Positions 7,817 to 15,947 of a DNA stretch of 64,000 bases are shown one piece after another; the first letter of the stretch is position 1; each line of letters opens with the position of its first letter. The notes beneath the pieces were generated by a model that saw only the letters and a program-made list of their open reading frames with translations, was not told the origin of the DNA and did not search any database. This DNA comes from CAZYSK01 sp964649415 (GTDB taxonomy: Bacteria > Chloroflexota > Anaerolineae > B4-G1). The stretch spans positions 1 through 64,000 of the forward strand of contig CAZYSK010000029.1 in the NCBI GenBank assembly GCA_964649415.1, given 5' to 3'. Made by a program: the position numbers and the translations under genes.

Positions 7817-8973
7817 CGGGAGAGAGGATTCAGGTTTCAGATCTTATGCCACTCCAGACGTTTGTCAACCGTTGTCTGCCGGCCCTTGAAGAGGAAATGG
7901 GGGCGCTCGTCCAAACTGATGACGCACCTTCAGCCTTACAAAGGCGCCATTCCGAGGGCGCACCGGCACCCCTACAAAGGCGCCATTCCGATGGCGCACC
8001 TTCATCCGTACAAAGGCACCATTCCGATGGCGCGCGCTACAGCGGGCTCTTCGGCATGCTACGCTACCACCTGGGGTGGGCTGACCAGGCCTTCAACCCC
8101 TGCCGGGCACGGACCGGCAAGCGCGTGCGCCCGCTGCTGTGCCTGCTGGCCTGCAAGGGCTGCGGCGGCGACTGGGAACGGGCGCTGCCCGCCGGGGCCG
8201 CCATCGAGATGATCCACAACTTCTCCCTCATCCACGACGACATCGAGGACAGGGATCAGACGCGCCGAGGCCGGCCGACCGTGTGGGCGCTGTGGGGAGA
8301 AGCGCAGGCGATCAACGCCGGGGATGCCCTCTTCGCGCTGGCCCAACTGGCGCTGGTGCGCCTCTTCGAGCGCGGCGTGGCCGGCGACACCGTCGCGGCG
8401 GCGATGCGGCTCCTGAACGACACGTGCCTGGCACTCACGCGGGGCCAGTACCTGGACATCGGCTTCGAGACGCGCGAGCACGTCCCCATCGCGGACTACG
8501 TGGCCATGGTCGAGGGAAAGACCGCCGCGCTGATCGCCTGCGCCTGCGAGATGGGCGGCCTCGTCGCGGAGGCCGGCGAGCCCCAGCGCGAGCACCTGCG
8601 CTCCTTCGGGCACCACCTGGGGCTGGCCTTCCAGATGCGCGACGACGTGCTGGGCATCTGGGGCGACCCGGCCGTCACCGGCAAGCCGGTCGGCGCCGAC
8701 ATCGCCCGGCGCAAGAAGACACTGCCCATACTGCACGGCCTGGAGCGGAGCGCCGAACTGCGCGCGCTGCTGGCCCAGGATGCACTCTCCGCGGATGACG
8801 TCCAGGGCGCGACGCGCCTGCTGGAGGGGACGGACAGCCGGGCATATACAGAGCAACTCGAGCGGCAGCATCACGCCCAGGCGCTGGCCGCGCTGGAAGC
8901 GGCGGGCCTGCGGTCTTCGGCCTCCGAGGCACTGCAGGAACTGGCGGACAAGCTTATGGGCCGCGAGCGGTGA
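7813..8973 (+). CDS. Polyprenyl (geranylgeranyl-type) diphosphate synthase with in-frame repeat insert
   Basis: This prenyltransferase condenses isopentenyl diphosphate with allylic diphosphates. The first aspartate-rich motif is in IHDDIEDRDQTRRGRPT and the second is FQMRDDVLGIWGDP, a form seen in actinobacterial and Chloroflexota GGPP synthases. The start at 7813 forms an ATGA overlap with fni and is preferred over an upstream codon. Residues 38-75 are not family sequence: they are three tandem copies of the 36-bp palindromic unit (QRRHSEGAPAP, QRRHSDGAPSS, QRHHSDGARY), placed between the first helix and the normal GLFGMLRYHLGW. The insert preserves the frame, so the enzyme may be functional. 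Confidence 0.9.
   Translation: MTGERIQVSDLMPLQTFVNRCLPALEEEMGALVQTDDAPSALQRRHSEGAPAPLQRRHSDGAPSSVQRHHSDGARYSGLFGMLRYHLGWADQAFNPCRARTGKRVRPLLCLLACKGCGGDWERALPAGAAIEMIHNFSLIHDDIEDRDQTRRGRPTVWALWGEAQAINAGDALFALAQLALVRLFERGVAGDTVAAAMRLLNDTCLALTRGQYLDIGFETREHVPIADYVAMVEGKTAALIACACEMGGLVAEAGEPQREHLRSFGHHLGLAFQMRDDVLGIWGDPAVTGKPVGADIARRKKTLPILHGLERSAELRALLAQDALSADDVQGATRLLEGTDSRAYTEQLERQHHAQALAALEAAGLRSSASEALQELADKLMGRER
7924..8037. repeat. Three tandem 36-bp palindromic units in polyprenyl synthase gene
   Basis: Hairpins start at 7944, 7980 and 8016, exactly 36 bases apart. Arms are GCGCCAT/AGGGCGC (one mismatch), GCGCCAT/ATGGCGC and GCACCAT/ATGGCGC, all with loop TCCG. All three are read in the same plus-strand phase. 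Confidence 0.95.
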
Positions 8974-8982
8974 CGGACCGAA

Positions 8983-9045
8983 GACCTGACAGGGCGGATG
9001 AGGCGGATGAGTACATCCGACATCCGTTCGAAAACCTGTCAGGTC
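8983..9045. terminator. GACCTGACAGG...CCTGTCAGGTC palindromic repeat between convergent genes
   Basis: Perfect 11-base arms (8983-8993 and 9035-9045) enclose a nested CGGATG-AGTA-CATCCG hairpin. The element lies between the convergent polyprenyl synthase and acyl-CoA dehydrogenase genes, and its right arm supplies the dehydrogenase stop codon. Related copies are at 15864-15910 and 34535-34581. A bidirectional terminator role is inferred. Confidence 0.65.
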
Positions 9046-10271
9046 TGGTCGGCCTGGACGTAGCGGGTCGGCAGGAATTCCTTTCCTAGCAACTCGCGGG
9101 CGATGATCATGCGCATGACGTTGATGGTACCCTCAGCCCCGATGGAGTAGGAGCGGATGCCCCGGATGCCCATCTCCACCGGGCATTCCTTCGTATAGGC
9201 CATCGCGCCAAACCAGTTAGCGACCTCGTTCATGATCTCGAAGCCAACCAAGGGTGCACGCATCTTCGCCATTGCTGCCGCTAGCGCGATGTCGCGGTGA
9301 GAGGTCGTCCCCTTCTCGTACTTCTGGTCCATCGTCCACGCCGACTTGTACGTCAGTAGCCTGACCCCCTCCAGATCGGCGTAGAGATCGGCCAGGGGGA
9401 ACTGGATGCCCTCAAAGCTGGCCAGTGGCCGGCCGAAGGCCTCGCGCAGACGGATGTGGTCGATCCCCATGTCCAGCGCGGCCTGCGCGGCACCCACGCA
9501 GGTGGCCCCAATCAGGGTGCGCGCTGCCGAAAAGCCCTCCATGGCGTGGTAGAAGCCCCGGTTGAGCTCACCTACCTGGTGATCGGCCGGCAGGCGCACG
9601 TCGTCCAGGGCAAAACCACCCGTGGAGATGCCCATGCGCCCCATGTCCTCGAAGAACGTGGGCATAATGCCCGCCGTCCCCCTGAGCGGCACAGCGAAGA
9701 AAGTAAAGGCCTTGTGCTCTGCTGCCGGGTTGGGATCGGTGCGGGCCAGCATGAGATGGATACCGCCCCACTCCAGGGACTCGCGCACGCCACTGATGAA
9801 CATCTTCTCGCCGTTGCATACCCACGCATCGCCATCACGCATCGCACGGGTGTTGCATGCGCGCAGAATATCGGACCCGCCACCGGGCTCGGTGGTGGCA
9901 ATGCCCAGGAAGGCCTCACCCCGGGTCACCTTGGGCAGATACGCCTCTTTCAGCTCAGGGGTGCCGTACTGATCGAAGATGAAACCCCACGCCGCCTCCA
10001 CCAGGTACAGCACCGGTACGGCCAGGCTGATATCGGCGCGGCCCAGTTCCTCGGCGGCGATGGCGGCCATCATCCAGTCAGCCCCAGCGCCGCCGTACTC
10101 CTCACCGACCAACGGGGCCAGGAGGCCCATGTCCGCCATCCCCTTGACGATGTCTGGGGGAATACGCTCGCTCGTATCCATCTCGCGCACGCGAGGCGCG
10201 ATCTCCGACTGCGCAAAGTCGCGCACCGCCCGTCGCCACAGTCGCTGCTCTTCGGTCCAGCCGAAATCCAT
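9039..10271 (-). CDS. Acyl-CoA dehydrogenase family protein
   Basis: The 410-residue FAD-dependent dehydrogenase oxidises an acyl-CoA thioester at C2-C3. Domain order is normal: N-terminal helical domain (DFGWTEEQRLWRRAVRDFAQ), middle beta domain with TTEPGGGSDI (FAD contact) and CNGEKMFISG, and the C-terminal helical domain with GRPLASFEGIQF and IGAEGTINVMRM, whose Glu is at the usual catalytic position. It starts at an ATG with a GGAGACAGAG site. It lies 18 bases downstream of a KduD-like gene. No other beta-oxidation genes are near, so its substrate is unclear. The final residues (ADQT) and stop codon come from a palindromic repeat arm. Confidence 0.9.
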   Translation of the reverse strand: MDFGWTEEQRLWRRAVRDFAQSEIAPRVREMDTSERIPPDIVKGMADMGLLAPLVGEEYGGAGADWMMAAIAAEELGRADISLAVPVLYLVEAAWGFIFDQYGTPELKEAYLPKVTRGEAFLGIATTEPGGGSDILRACNTRAMRDGDAWVCNGEKMFISGVRESLEWGGIHLMLARTDPNPAAEHKAFTFFAVPLRGTAGIMPTFFEDMGRMGISTGGFALDDVRLPADHQVGELNRGFYHAMEGFSAARTLIGATCVGAAQAALDMGIDHIRLREAFGRPLASFEGIQFPLADLYADLEGVRLLTYKSAWTMDQKYEKGTTSHRDIALAAAMAKMRAPLVGFEIMNEVANWFGAMAYTKECPVEMGIRGIRSYSIGAEGTINVMRMIIARELLGKEFLPTRYVQADQT

Positions 10272-10288
10272 TTCTCTGTCTCCTTACT

Positions 10289-11056
10289 TCATCGCGCCAA
10301 CCACCCGCCGTCCACCGGCACGACAGTGCCGTGCATGTAGTTCGAGGCAGCCGAGGCCAGGAACACGACTACGCCTTTCAACTCGGCCGCGTCACCCCAG
10401 TGGCCAGCCGGGATGCGGGCCAGGATAGCCCGGTTCCGCACCAGGTTAGCGCGCAGAGGAGCCGTGTTGTCGGTTGCCATGTAGCCCGGCGCGATGGCGT
10501 TCACGTTGATGCCCTTCGAGGCCCATTCGTTGGCCATCTCGCGGGTGAGCCCGGCCACCCCGCTCTTGGACGCCGTGTAGGACGGGATCAGGATGCCGCC
10601 CTGGAACGAGAGCAGCGACCCGACGCTGATGATCTTCCCGCCCCCTTGGCGCACCATCACCCGGGCTGCCGCCTGCGAGAGGAAGAACAGCGCCTTCAAG
10701 TTCACCTGTATCACGTCGTCCCAGTCCTGCTCGCCGAACTCGAGCGCAGGGGCGCGGCGGATGATACCGGCGTTGTTGACCAGGATGTCCAGCCGGCCCA
10801 ACTCGCTTTCGACGCGGCCCACCAACTCGCCCAGTTCGGCGACCGTGGCCTGCTGCAGATCGCAGCGCACCGGCAGGAAGCGTCGGCCCAGCGCTTCCAC
10901 CTGAGCCTGTGTGTCCTCGTAGCGGGTCAGATACAGACCGGCGATGTCCGCGCCAGCCTCCGCCAGGCCAAGCGCCATAGCCTGTCCCAGGCCCCGGCCC
11001 ACGCCGGTGACCAGGGCAACCTGATTGTTCAGACGAAACAAGTCAAGTACACCCAT
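10289..11056 (-). CDS. KduD-like short-chain dehydrogenase (2-deoxy-D-gluconate 3-dehydrogenase type)
   Basis: This 255-residue classical SDR has the nucleotide motif TGVGRGLGQA (about residue 18), NNAG (about 94), a serine in ISVGSLLS (about 146) and the catalytic YTASK (about 158). The stretch FQGGILIPSYTASKSGVAG and the C-terminal INVNAIAPGYMATDNT are characteristic of KduD, the NAD-dependent 2-keto-3-deoxygluconate/2-deoxygluconate oxidoreductase of uronate breakdown. The ATG at 11056 follows a GGGAGG site; an upstream extension lacks family sequence. With the adjacent IolB-like and GH88 genes it suggests a pathway for unsaturated uronic acids. Confidence 0.85.
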   Translation of the reverse strand: MGVLDLFRLNNQVALVTGVGRGLGQAMALGLAEAGADIAGLYLTRYEDTQAQVEALGRRFLPVRCDLQQATVAELGELVGRVESELGRLDILVNNAGIIRRAPALEFGEQDWDDVIQVNLKALFFLSQAAARVMVRQGGGKIISVGSLLSFQGGILIPSYTASKSGVAGLTREMANEWASKGINVNAIAPGYMATDNTAPLRANLVRNRAILARIPAGHWGDAAELKGVVVFLASAASNYMHGTVVPVDGGWLAR

Positions 11057-11076
11057 TGCCAAAGCCTCCCGTCTGG

Positions 11077-11895
11077 CTAGTGCCCCAATTCCCGCAGCAT
11101 AGGCACGGTGCGTCCCACCCAATCCAGGTCAGGGTCGCCCTCCACCGCCTGAATCCGGTGCTCCCCCGCCAGGAACCACAGGTAGTACGTCGTATATCCC
11201 GGCGCGCTGACGACGGTGTGGTATCCGACGGGCGCCATCATGATCGTGTTGTTGCGAACGGTGAAGTTCTCCTCTTCTCCCCGGTCGTTGTAGTAATGGC
11301 ACATGCCGAACCCATCCGCAGGGCTGACCTTGAAGAAATACATCTCCTCGTGGCATGCCTCGCGGGGGAGGTCGTCGTGCTCGTGTCTGTGCGGCGGATA
11401 GGTAGACCAGTTGCCACTTGGCGTGAAGGTCTCGCCCACGATGAGCCGCCGGGCAGGCAGGTCAGGCTGGGCGGTCCCGGTGAGGATCTCGTGGTAGTAG
11501 CGCGTGAAGTTGGCCGCACCCCACACGCCGTTCCCCACCTGCTCTGGGGTGATGACGTAAGGATCTGCCTCCAGATCGCTTGGCGCGCTGGTCATACCGA
11601 TCTCCACCGGCCCCTCCGCCGTGACGCGATACTCAACGCCGGCGGGCAGGTAGACGGCGTGGGGCTTTCCGGCGAAGACGTTTGGTCGCCCTCCCACCTT
11701 GTCGAATCGCTTCCCTGCCACCTCGAAGGTGGCCTTGCCACCCATTACGACCGCCAGCGCCTCGCGCTCACCGGTCTGACCAGAATACTCCTCACCGGCA
11801 GGCAGCACCAGCAAACCAAAGTCCAGCAACCGGCACGGATTGTGGGGCAGCACATTGAGCCCCTGTTCAGTTTCCAACGATGCAAAGTACTTCAT
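11077..11895 (-). CDS. iolB: IolB/KduI family isomerase, closest to 5-deoxy-glucuronate isomerase IolB
   Basis: The 272-residue bicupin contains the metal-site histidine motif TYPPHRHEHDD (about residue 165) followed by EEMYFFKVSPADGFG and PVGYHTVVSAPGYTTYYLWFLAG, which match IolB rather than KduI. IolB converts 5-deoxyglucuronate to 5-dehydro-2-deoxygluconate in inositol catabolism. No other iol gene is nearby; the neighbours are KduD-like and GH88, so it may act on a 4-deoxy-5-keto uronate here. The start has a GGAGGCGAG site. The function assignment is by family; the in vivo substrate is inferred. Confidence 0.8.
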   Translation of the reverse strand: MKYFASLETEQGLNVLPHNPCRLLDFGLLVLPAGEEYSGQTGEREALAVVMGGKATFEVAGKRFDKVGGRPNVFAGKPHAVYLPAGVEYRVTAEGPVEIGMTSAPSDLEADPYVITPEQVGNGVWGAANFTRYYHEILTGTAQPDLPARRLIVGETFTPSGNWSTYPPHRHEHDDLPREACHEEMYFFKVSPADGFGMCHYYNDRGEEENFTVRNNTIMMAPVGYHTVVSAPGYTTYYLWFLAGEHRIQAVEGDPDLDWVGRTVPMLRELGH

Positions 11896-11945
11896 TTCTC
11901 GCCTCCAATGTGATAGTGTACCGTCCTGCTCTCAAAGCCTGTCTC

Positions 11946-12401
11946 CTAAACCTCGCCAAAGACCAAGCGGCTGATCGTGCCCTCGCCCATACCTTCGACA
12001 GCAACGGGCACGCGCTGGCGTGCGAGGGACGCCCCCTCCACCTCGGCAAAAAACACTTCGCAGAGTACGTACGCCGTGCAGCCCGGCTCCAGGTGTCCGC
12101 CGAACGCGCCATCCTGAGTAGCAAGCGCCACATGAATGTGGGGTTCTCCATTCACTACCAGGCCGTTCATCGAGAGAATCTCAATGCCACCTTCACCCCG
12201 GCCGAAGGCGTTCTCGGTCGGAATGCGGTTGTGAGTCACCCAGTGGAGATGGTACGCGGCCAGCGTGCCATAGCCGCCCAGGATCACGGCCTGCCGGACG
12301 TTGGCCTCCTTGAGGAACCTCTGCACCGATGCAAGCACATCCTCACCTGGATCTATGCGGAGGATGTGAATATCCCTAAGTGATAACGCGGCAAATTCCA
12401 T
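11946..12401 (-). CDS. PPC (DUF296) domain protein
   Basis: This 151-residue stand-alone PPC/DUF296 domain has LRIDPGEDVLASVQRFL at the N terminus, a ILGGYGTL turn, the histidine pair PHIHVALATQDG and GGHLEPGCTAYVLCEV, which are conserved in the family. Such proteins form trimers with a putative metal or ligand site at the histidines; bacterial functions are mostly unknown. A GCAAGGAGGTCT site precedes the ATG. It is embedded in the uronate-like gene group, between the iolB-like and GH88 genes, suggesting a regulatory or catabolic accessory role. Confidence 0.8.
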   Translation of the reverse strand: MEFAALSLRDIHILRIDPGEDVLASVQRFLKEANVRQAVILGGYGTLAAYHLHWVTHNRIPTENAFGRGEGGIEILSMNGLVVNGEPHIHVALATQDGAFGGHLEPGCTAYVLCEVFFAEVEGASLARQRVPVAVEGMGEGTISRLVFGEV

Positions 12402-12546
12402 TACGAGTCAGACCTCCTTGCATGCCACCCCATCGCTCTGCCCCAGAAACTCGGAGAGCATCCGGTTTCGGGGTTGGTCCATTTCTGAAGGACGATCGAC
12501 ATCCATAGTTGAATCTGCTCCACCTTCCATCTTCTGCTCACCAATA

Positions 12547-13845
12547 CTACTCAGGCACATTGTGTTGGGGTCCCCAAAAGTCGAACTTCTTCCCCTGCAA
12601 TGCTAGCAAAGCCTCCAAGAAGAAGTAATCGCCGCAGATGAAATAGGCATCCACGCCCAGCCCCTTATGGGCATGATAGGTTCCGTGGCGCAGCAGCCCC
12701 TGCGCTTCGGGCTGGGTCTCAAGACAGTGTGCGACCAGCGATCCCAAGAGAGTAACGGCCGAATCACGAAACTCCCCGCTATCCACCTTATCATCCAACC
12801 GGGCAAGGCGCAGCATCCCCCCGGCGGCGACCGCGCCTGCCGAGCTGTCGCGGTGATGAGGCGCGTCTTCGGGCAGGCGCAGATCCCACCAGGGCACGCC
12901 GTCTGGCGGCAACTCGGCCACAAAGCGGCGTGCTGCCTGGCGAGCAGCCGCCAGGAAACGCCCTTCCTCACACCACTCGGCTGCCAGGGCGAAGCCGTAT
13001 ATGGCCCACGCCTGTCCCCGCGCCCAAAGGGAGTCGTCGGCAAATCCCTGATGCGTGCGCGGCCCGACAGGCTGGCCCGTCTCCTGATCCAGGAAGAACG
13101 TGTGGTAGGTGGATCCATCCGGCCGCAGGAGGTAACGCAGGCTGGTCTCAGCGTGCGCCAGCGCTGCCAGGTGATACTGAGGATCACCTGTCTGTTCGGA
13201 GGCCCAGAACAGGAGCGGGAGGTTCATCATCGTATCGATGATCATTCTGCCCCCCTCTGCCGGGTCCCCGACGGCCCCCCAGGCCTGGATGTATTCCCCT
13301 TGGGGCCGGTACCGCTGCACGAGTTCCCGAGCGGCTCGCAGGGCCAGTTCCCGCGCTTGCCTGTCGCGCCCCGCCGTCCCTACAAAGGCGCCATTCCGAT
13401 GGCGCCCCGTCGTCCCTACAAAGGCGCCATTCCGATGGCGCCCTGTCGTCCCTGCAAAAGCGCCATTCCGATGGCGCCCTGTCGTCCTTACAAAGGCGCC
13501 ATTCCGATGGCGCGTCACCTGCCACTGAGCGCGCGCGCTCAGCGTGAACAGGAAGCCCAGGTCGTGGGTGATGTGGACACGTCGCGCCAGCCGCTCCTCG
13601 AAGGTCGGGAGGAGCGCCTCGGCATGCGTGCGCAGGCCCTCATCGCCGGTGGCCACGCATGCCAGCCACAGCAGGCCAGGCCAGAACCCGGCCAGCCAAT
13701 TGGTGTTCGCCGTGAGTTGGTAGCTCGTCCCATCCCCCACTGTGGGAAACCGGCGCCCAAATGCAGCGTGAACACGCCGGATCCGCTCCAGCGAGCCGTG
13801 TAGCGCAGCTTCCAGATTCACGTGAGAGGATAGAATGCGAGACAT
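12547..13845 (-). CDS. GH88 unsaturated glucuronyl hydrolase with four in-frame repeat units
   Basis: The product is an intracellular-type GH88 alpha/alpha barrel (432 residues, no signal peptide) that removes 4,5-unsaturated glucuronyl residues left by polysaccharide lyases. Family landmarks are NWLAGFWPGLLWL, HDLGFLF (first catalytic Asp position), IIDTMMNLPLLFW (second Asp), DDSLWARGQAWAIYG and DSSAGAVAAGGML. Residues 110-158 are foreign: four tandem copies of the 36-bp palindromic unit (RHRNGAFVGTTG), inserted between HDLGFLFTLSARAQWQVT and the helix ARELALRAARELV. This is just before the IIDTMMN catalytic segment, in a helix-connecting region. The start has a GAGGAGATCG site. Confidence 0.85.
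   Translation of the reverse strand: MSRILSSHVNLEAALHGSLERIRRVHAAFGRRFPTVGDGTSYQLTANTNWLAGFWPGLLWLACVATGDEGLRTHAEALLPTFEERLARRVHITHDLGFLFTLSARAQWQVTRHRNGAFVRTTGRHRNGAFAGTTGRHRNGAFVGTTGRHRNGAFVGTAGRDRQARELALRAARELVQRYRPQGEYIQAWGAVGDPAEGGRMIIDTMMNLPLLFWASEQTGDPQYHLAALAHAETSLRYLLRPDGSTYHTFFLDQETGQPVGPRTHQGFADDSLWARGQAWAIYGFALAAEWCEEGRFLAAARQAARRFVAELPPDGVPWWDLRLPEDAPHHRDSSAGAVAAGGMLRLARLDDKVDSGEFRDSAVTLLGSLVAHCLETQPEAQGLLRHGTYHAHKGLGVDAYFICGDYFFLEALLALQGKKFDFWGPQHNVPE
13373..13516. repeat. Four tandem 36-bp palindromic units in GH88 gene
   Basis: Hairpins begin at 13388, 13424, 13460 and 13496, exactly 36 bases apart. All have arms GCGCCAT/ATGGCGC and loop TCCG, with near-identical CGTCSTCCYTRCAAA-type linkers. 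The coding strand is the complement, in a different phase from the glycosidase and ammonia-lyase copies. Confidence 0.95.
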
Positions 13846-13915
13846 AGCTCGATCTCCTCAGTGAAAAGGCGATTCCCCGATCCCTCCGATACCCCCCCTT
13901 TCATGCTACACTTAC

Positions 13916-14704
13916 CTACCGACTGCAGGCGTATCCTAGCTTGCCGGATATGGTCCTGCCGGCTCCCACGACTAATTCGGAGAGTTCCCGAAGCTGGGCA
14001 TCCGGGAACCGATAGATCGGTCCAGAAACGCTGATAGCAGCGATGACGTATCCTGTGTGGTCGAAGATCGGAGCGCCGATGCAGCGAATGCCCTCCTCGA
14101 TCTCCATGTCGTCGATCGAAAACCCCTGGGCTCGCACGAGCTCGAGGTGTTTTTCCAGCACTGCCCTGTCGGTAATCGTGTGAGGCGTGCGCGGCGTGAG
14201 CGTGATCTGATCGAGAAGCGCGGCACGCTGCTCCTGCGGAAGAAAGGCGAGGATCGCTTTGCCCATCGCCGTGCAATAGACAGGATTGCGAGTGCCTATG
14301 ACACAGTGCATGCGTACGGAACGTGAACCATCCACCTTGGCCACGTAGAGCATCTCCGTGCCATCCAAGACGGCCAGGTGAACCGTCTCGCCGGAGAATC
14401 GGCTCAGTTCGCGCATGTCTGGCTTGGCAAGTTCCGGCAGGTCAAGGCGCTCCAGGAAGCTCTTGCTCAGGTTGAGCACCTGTGCTCCAAGCTCGTAGCG
14501 CCCATCATCCTGGCAAGTCGTGACGTAGTTGCGAGTCAGGAGCGTGGTGAGATGCCGATAGGCTGTGGGGCGGGACATAGAGCACCGCTGTGCAACCTCC
14601 TGCGCGGATAGAGGCTGATCAGCGGCCGCCAGGCACTCCATAATGTCGAGGGCTTTGAGGACAGACTGTATCAGGTTTGCTTCGTGGCCTACCCGCTGTG
14701 GCAT
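13916..14704 (-). CDS. IclR family transcriptional regulator
   Basis: The 262-residue regulator has an N-terminal winged helix (about residues 10-65; LSAQEVAQRCSMSRPTAYRHL) and a C-terminal IclR effector domain (GAQVLNLSKSFLERLDLPEL, RNPVYCTAMGKAILAFLP, EGIRCIGAPIFDHTGYVI). The ATG at 14704 matches the usual family start; a longer upstream frame has no family character. It is the first gene of the minus-strand group leading to GH88, PPC, iolB-like and kduD-like genes. A strong promoter and a 15-base inverted repeat lie 140-200 bases upstream, so autoregulation and control of the uronate genes is likely. Confidence 0.9.
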   Translation of the reverse strand: MPQRVGHEANLIQSVLKALDIMECLAAADQPLSAQEVAQRCSMSRPTAYRHLTTLLTRNYVTTCQDDGRYELGAQVLNLSKSFLERLDLPELAKPDMRELSRFSGETVHLAVLDGTEMLYVAKVDGSRSVRMHCVIGTRNPVYCTAMGKAILAFLPQEQRAALLDQITLTPRTPHTITDRAVLEKHLELVRAQGFSIDDMEIEEGIRCIGAPIFDHTGYVIAAISVSGPIYRFPDAQLRELSELVVGAGRTISGKLGYACSR

Positions 14705-14841
14705 CCCCACCTCGGCCGATCTCTCAGACACGTGCGAATCCGCAATCGTGATGTTACAAGACAGGCTCTGCTGGCAGCCACTGGTCGCGGTCCGCCACAA
14801 GACAGACTTCGCTGCTAGGATCTGCTAGCGCCGTGGAGGTC

Positions 14842-14876
14842 GTTCACTATACGAACGAGTTGTTCGCACAGTGAAC
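14842..14876. promoter_or_regulatory. IclR-type operator, 15-base inverted repeat
   Basis: GTTCACTATACGAAC (14842-14856) and GTTCGCACAGTGAAC (14862-14876) form an inverted repeat matching at 13 of 15 positions. It lies immediately downstream of the -10 box of the IclR promoter and between the divergent IclR and radical SAM genes. Confidence 0.75.
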
Positions 14877-14905
14877 AGTATACCACACCGCCTGTGGCGT
14901 GTCAA
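14877..14905 (-). promoter_or_regulatory. Sigma70-like promoter of IclR gene
   Basis: On the minus strand, TTGACA (14900-14905) and TATACT (14877-14882) are separated by 17 bases. The -10 box abuts the inverted-repeat operator, which would place the regulator over the transcription start. Confidence 0.75.
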
Positions 14906-14929
14906 GTGTCGCTTTCGCGCGACCTGCGA

Positions 14930-14935
14930 TATAAT
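14930..14935 (+). promoter_or_regulatory. -10 box (TATAAT) for the radical SAM gene
   Basis: A perfect TATAAT lies 42 bases before the ATG at 14977. The -35 region is weak (around TGTCGC at 14907-14912). Confidence 0.4.
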
Positions 14936-14976
14936 CAGCGCTGTCCGCCGGGAAGCGACGGAGCAAGAAGGTCACG

Positions 14977-15852
14977 ATGACGATTAGAGAGATTCAGGCC
15001 AAAGTACTCCTATCGCACGTCAAACAGCCAGACACCTGGTTTGGGCTCAAGTACACCATGAACCTATACCGGGGCTGCCAGCACCAGTGCATATACTGCG
15101 ACTCGCGCAGTGAGTGCTACCGGATCGAGCGCTTCAACACAGACGTCCTGATCAAGACGAATGCCATCGAGTTGCTGAGAAGGGAGCTGGCCAGCAAGCG
15201 CGTGAAGGGCGCTATCGGCACGGGCTCCATGAACGATCCGTACATGCCCGTGGAAGCCGACGTGAACCTGACGGGACGGGCGCTCAAGGTCATCGCTGAG
15301 TTTGGGTTCCCCGTCCACGTTATGACCAAGAGCGACCTTGTCCTTCGAGACCTGGACACCCTGTGCCGCATCAACGCGCGTTTCGCGGCCGTGAGCTTCA
15401 CGATCACCACCGCTGACGACGAGTTGGCCAACAAGCTGGAGCCGGGCGCTGCCCCCGTCTCGAAACGGTTCGCGGCTATGAAGGTGCTGGCGGATCACGG
15501 CATCCACACCGGGGTCAGCATGATGCCGATTCTGCCCTTCATCGAGGACAGCGAAGAGAACGTCAGGCAGATCGTGGAGCAGGCACGCGCACACGGGGCC
15601 ACGTATATCATCCCCTGGTTTGGCATGAGCATGCGCGATCGCCAGCGCGCCTATTACTACGACAAGCTCGACCAGCTCTTTCCCGGCTTGAGGCAGATGT
15701 ACGAGCGAACGTTTGGAGATCAGTACGCTTGCGCGTCGCCCCACGCCGACCGGCTGGCGAGCGTGTTCCACGACCTGTGCGACCGGCATGGGATTGCGAC
15801 GCGTATGAAGGGCTACGAGCCCGTGACGGCCACTCAGTTGAGACTGCTATGA
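14977..15852 (+). CDS. SPL-family (spore photoproduct lyase-like) radical SAM protein
   Basis: The 291-residue protein carries the CX3CX2C cluster motif in RGCQHQCIYCDSRSECY (about residues 30-45), which binds a 4Fe-4S cluster and S-adenosylmethionine. The following GAIGTGSMNDPYMPVE, LVLRDLDTLCRI and LEPGAAPVSKRFAAM are typical of the large SplB-related family found in many non-sporulating bacteria. Its true substrate outside spore formers is not known. It is transcribed away from the IclR regulator and ends before a palindromic repeat that probably terminates both convergent transcripts. Confidence 0.85.
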   Translation: MTIREIQAKVLLSHVKQPDTWFGLKYTMNLYRGCQHQCIYCDSRSECYRIERFNTDVLIKTNAIELLRRELASKRVKGAIGTGSMNDPYMPVEADVNLTGRALKVIAEFGFPVHVMTKSDLVLRDLDTLCRINARFAAVSFTITTADDELANKLEPGAAPVSKRFAAMKVLADHGIHTGVSMMPILPFIEDSEENVRQIVEQARAHGATYIIPWFGMSMRDRQRAYYYDKLDQLFPGLRQMYERTFGDQYACASPHADRLASVFHDLCDRHGIATRMKGYEPVTATQLRLL

Positions 15853-15863
15853 CAAAACCCTAA

Positions 15864-15910
15864 GACCTGACAGGGCGGATGGGTACATCCGTCCCGAAAC
15901 CTGTCAGGTC
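15864..15910. terminator. GACCTGACAGG palindromic repeat, bidirectional terminator candidate
   Basis: Arms at 15864-15874 and 15900-15910 enclose a CGGATG-GGTA-CATCCG hairpin. The element lies between the convergent radical SAM and methyltransferase genes and matches the copies at 8983-9045 and 34535-34581. Confidence 0.65.
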
Positions 15911-15947
15911 TGGCGGACCCGGCCGTCTCACTACGACGAGCATTCGC

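Noticed and set aside
13373..13516. CRISPR array (36-base repeats at regular spacing)
   Set aside because: The units are contiguous with no spacers, are translated in frame inside a GH88 gene, and no cas gene is present.
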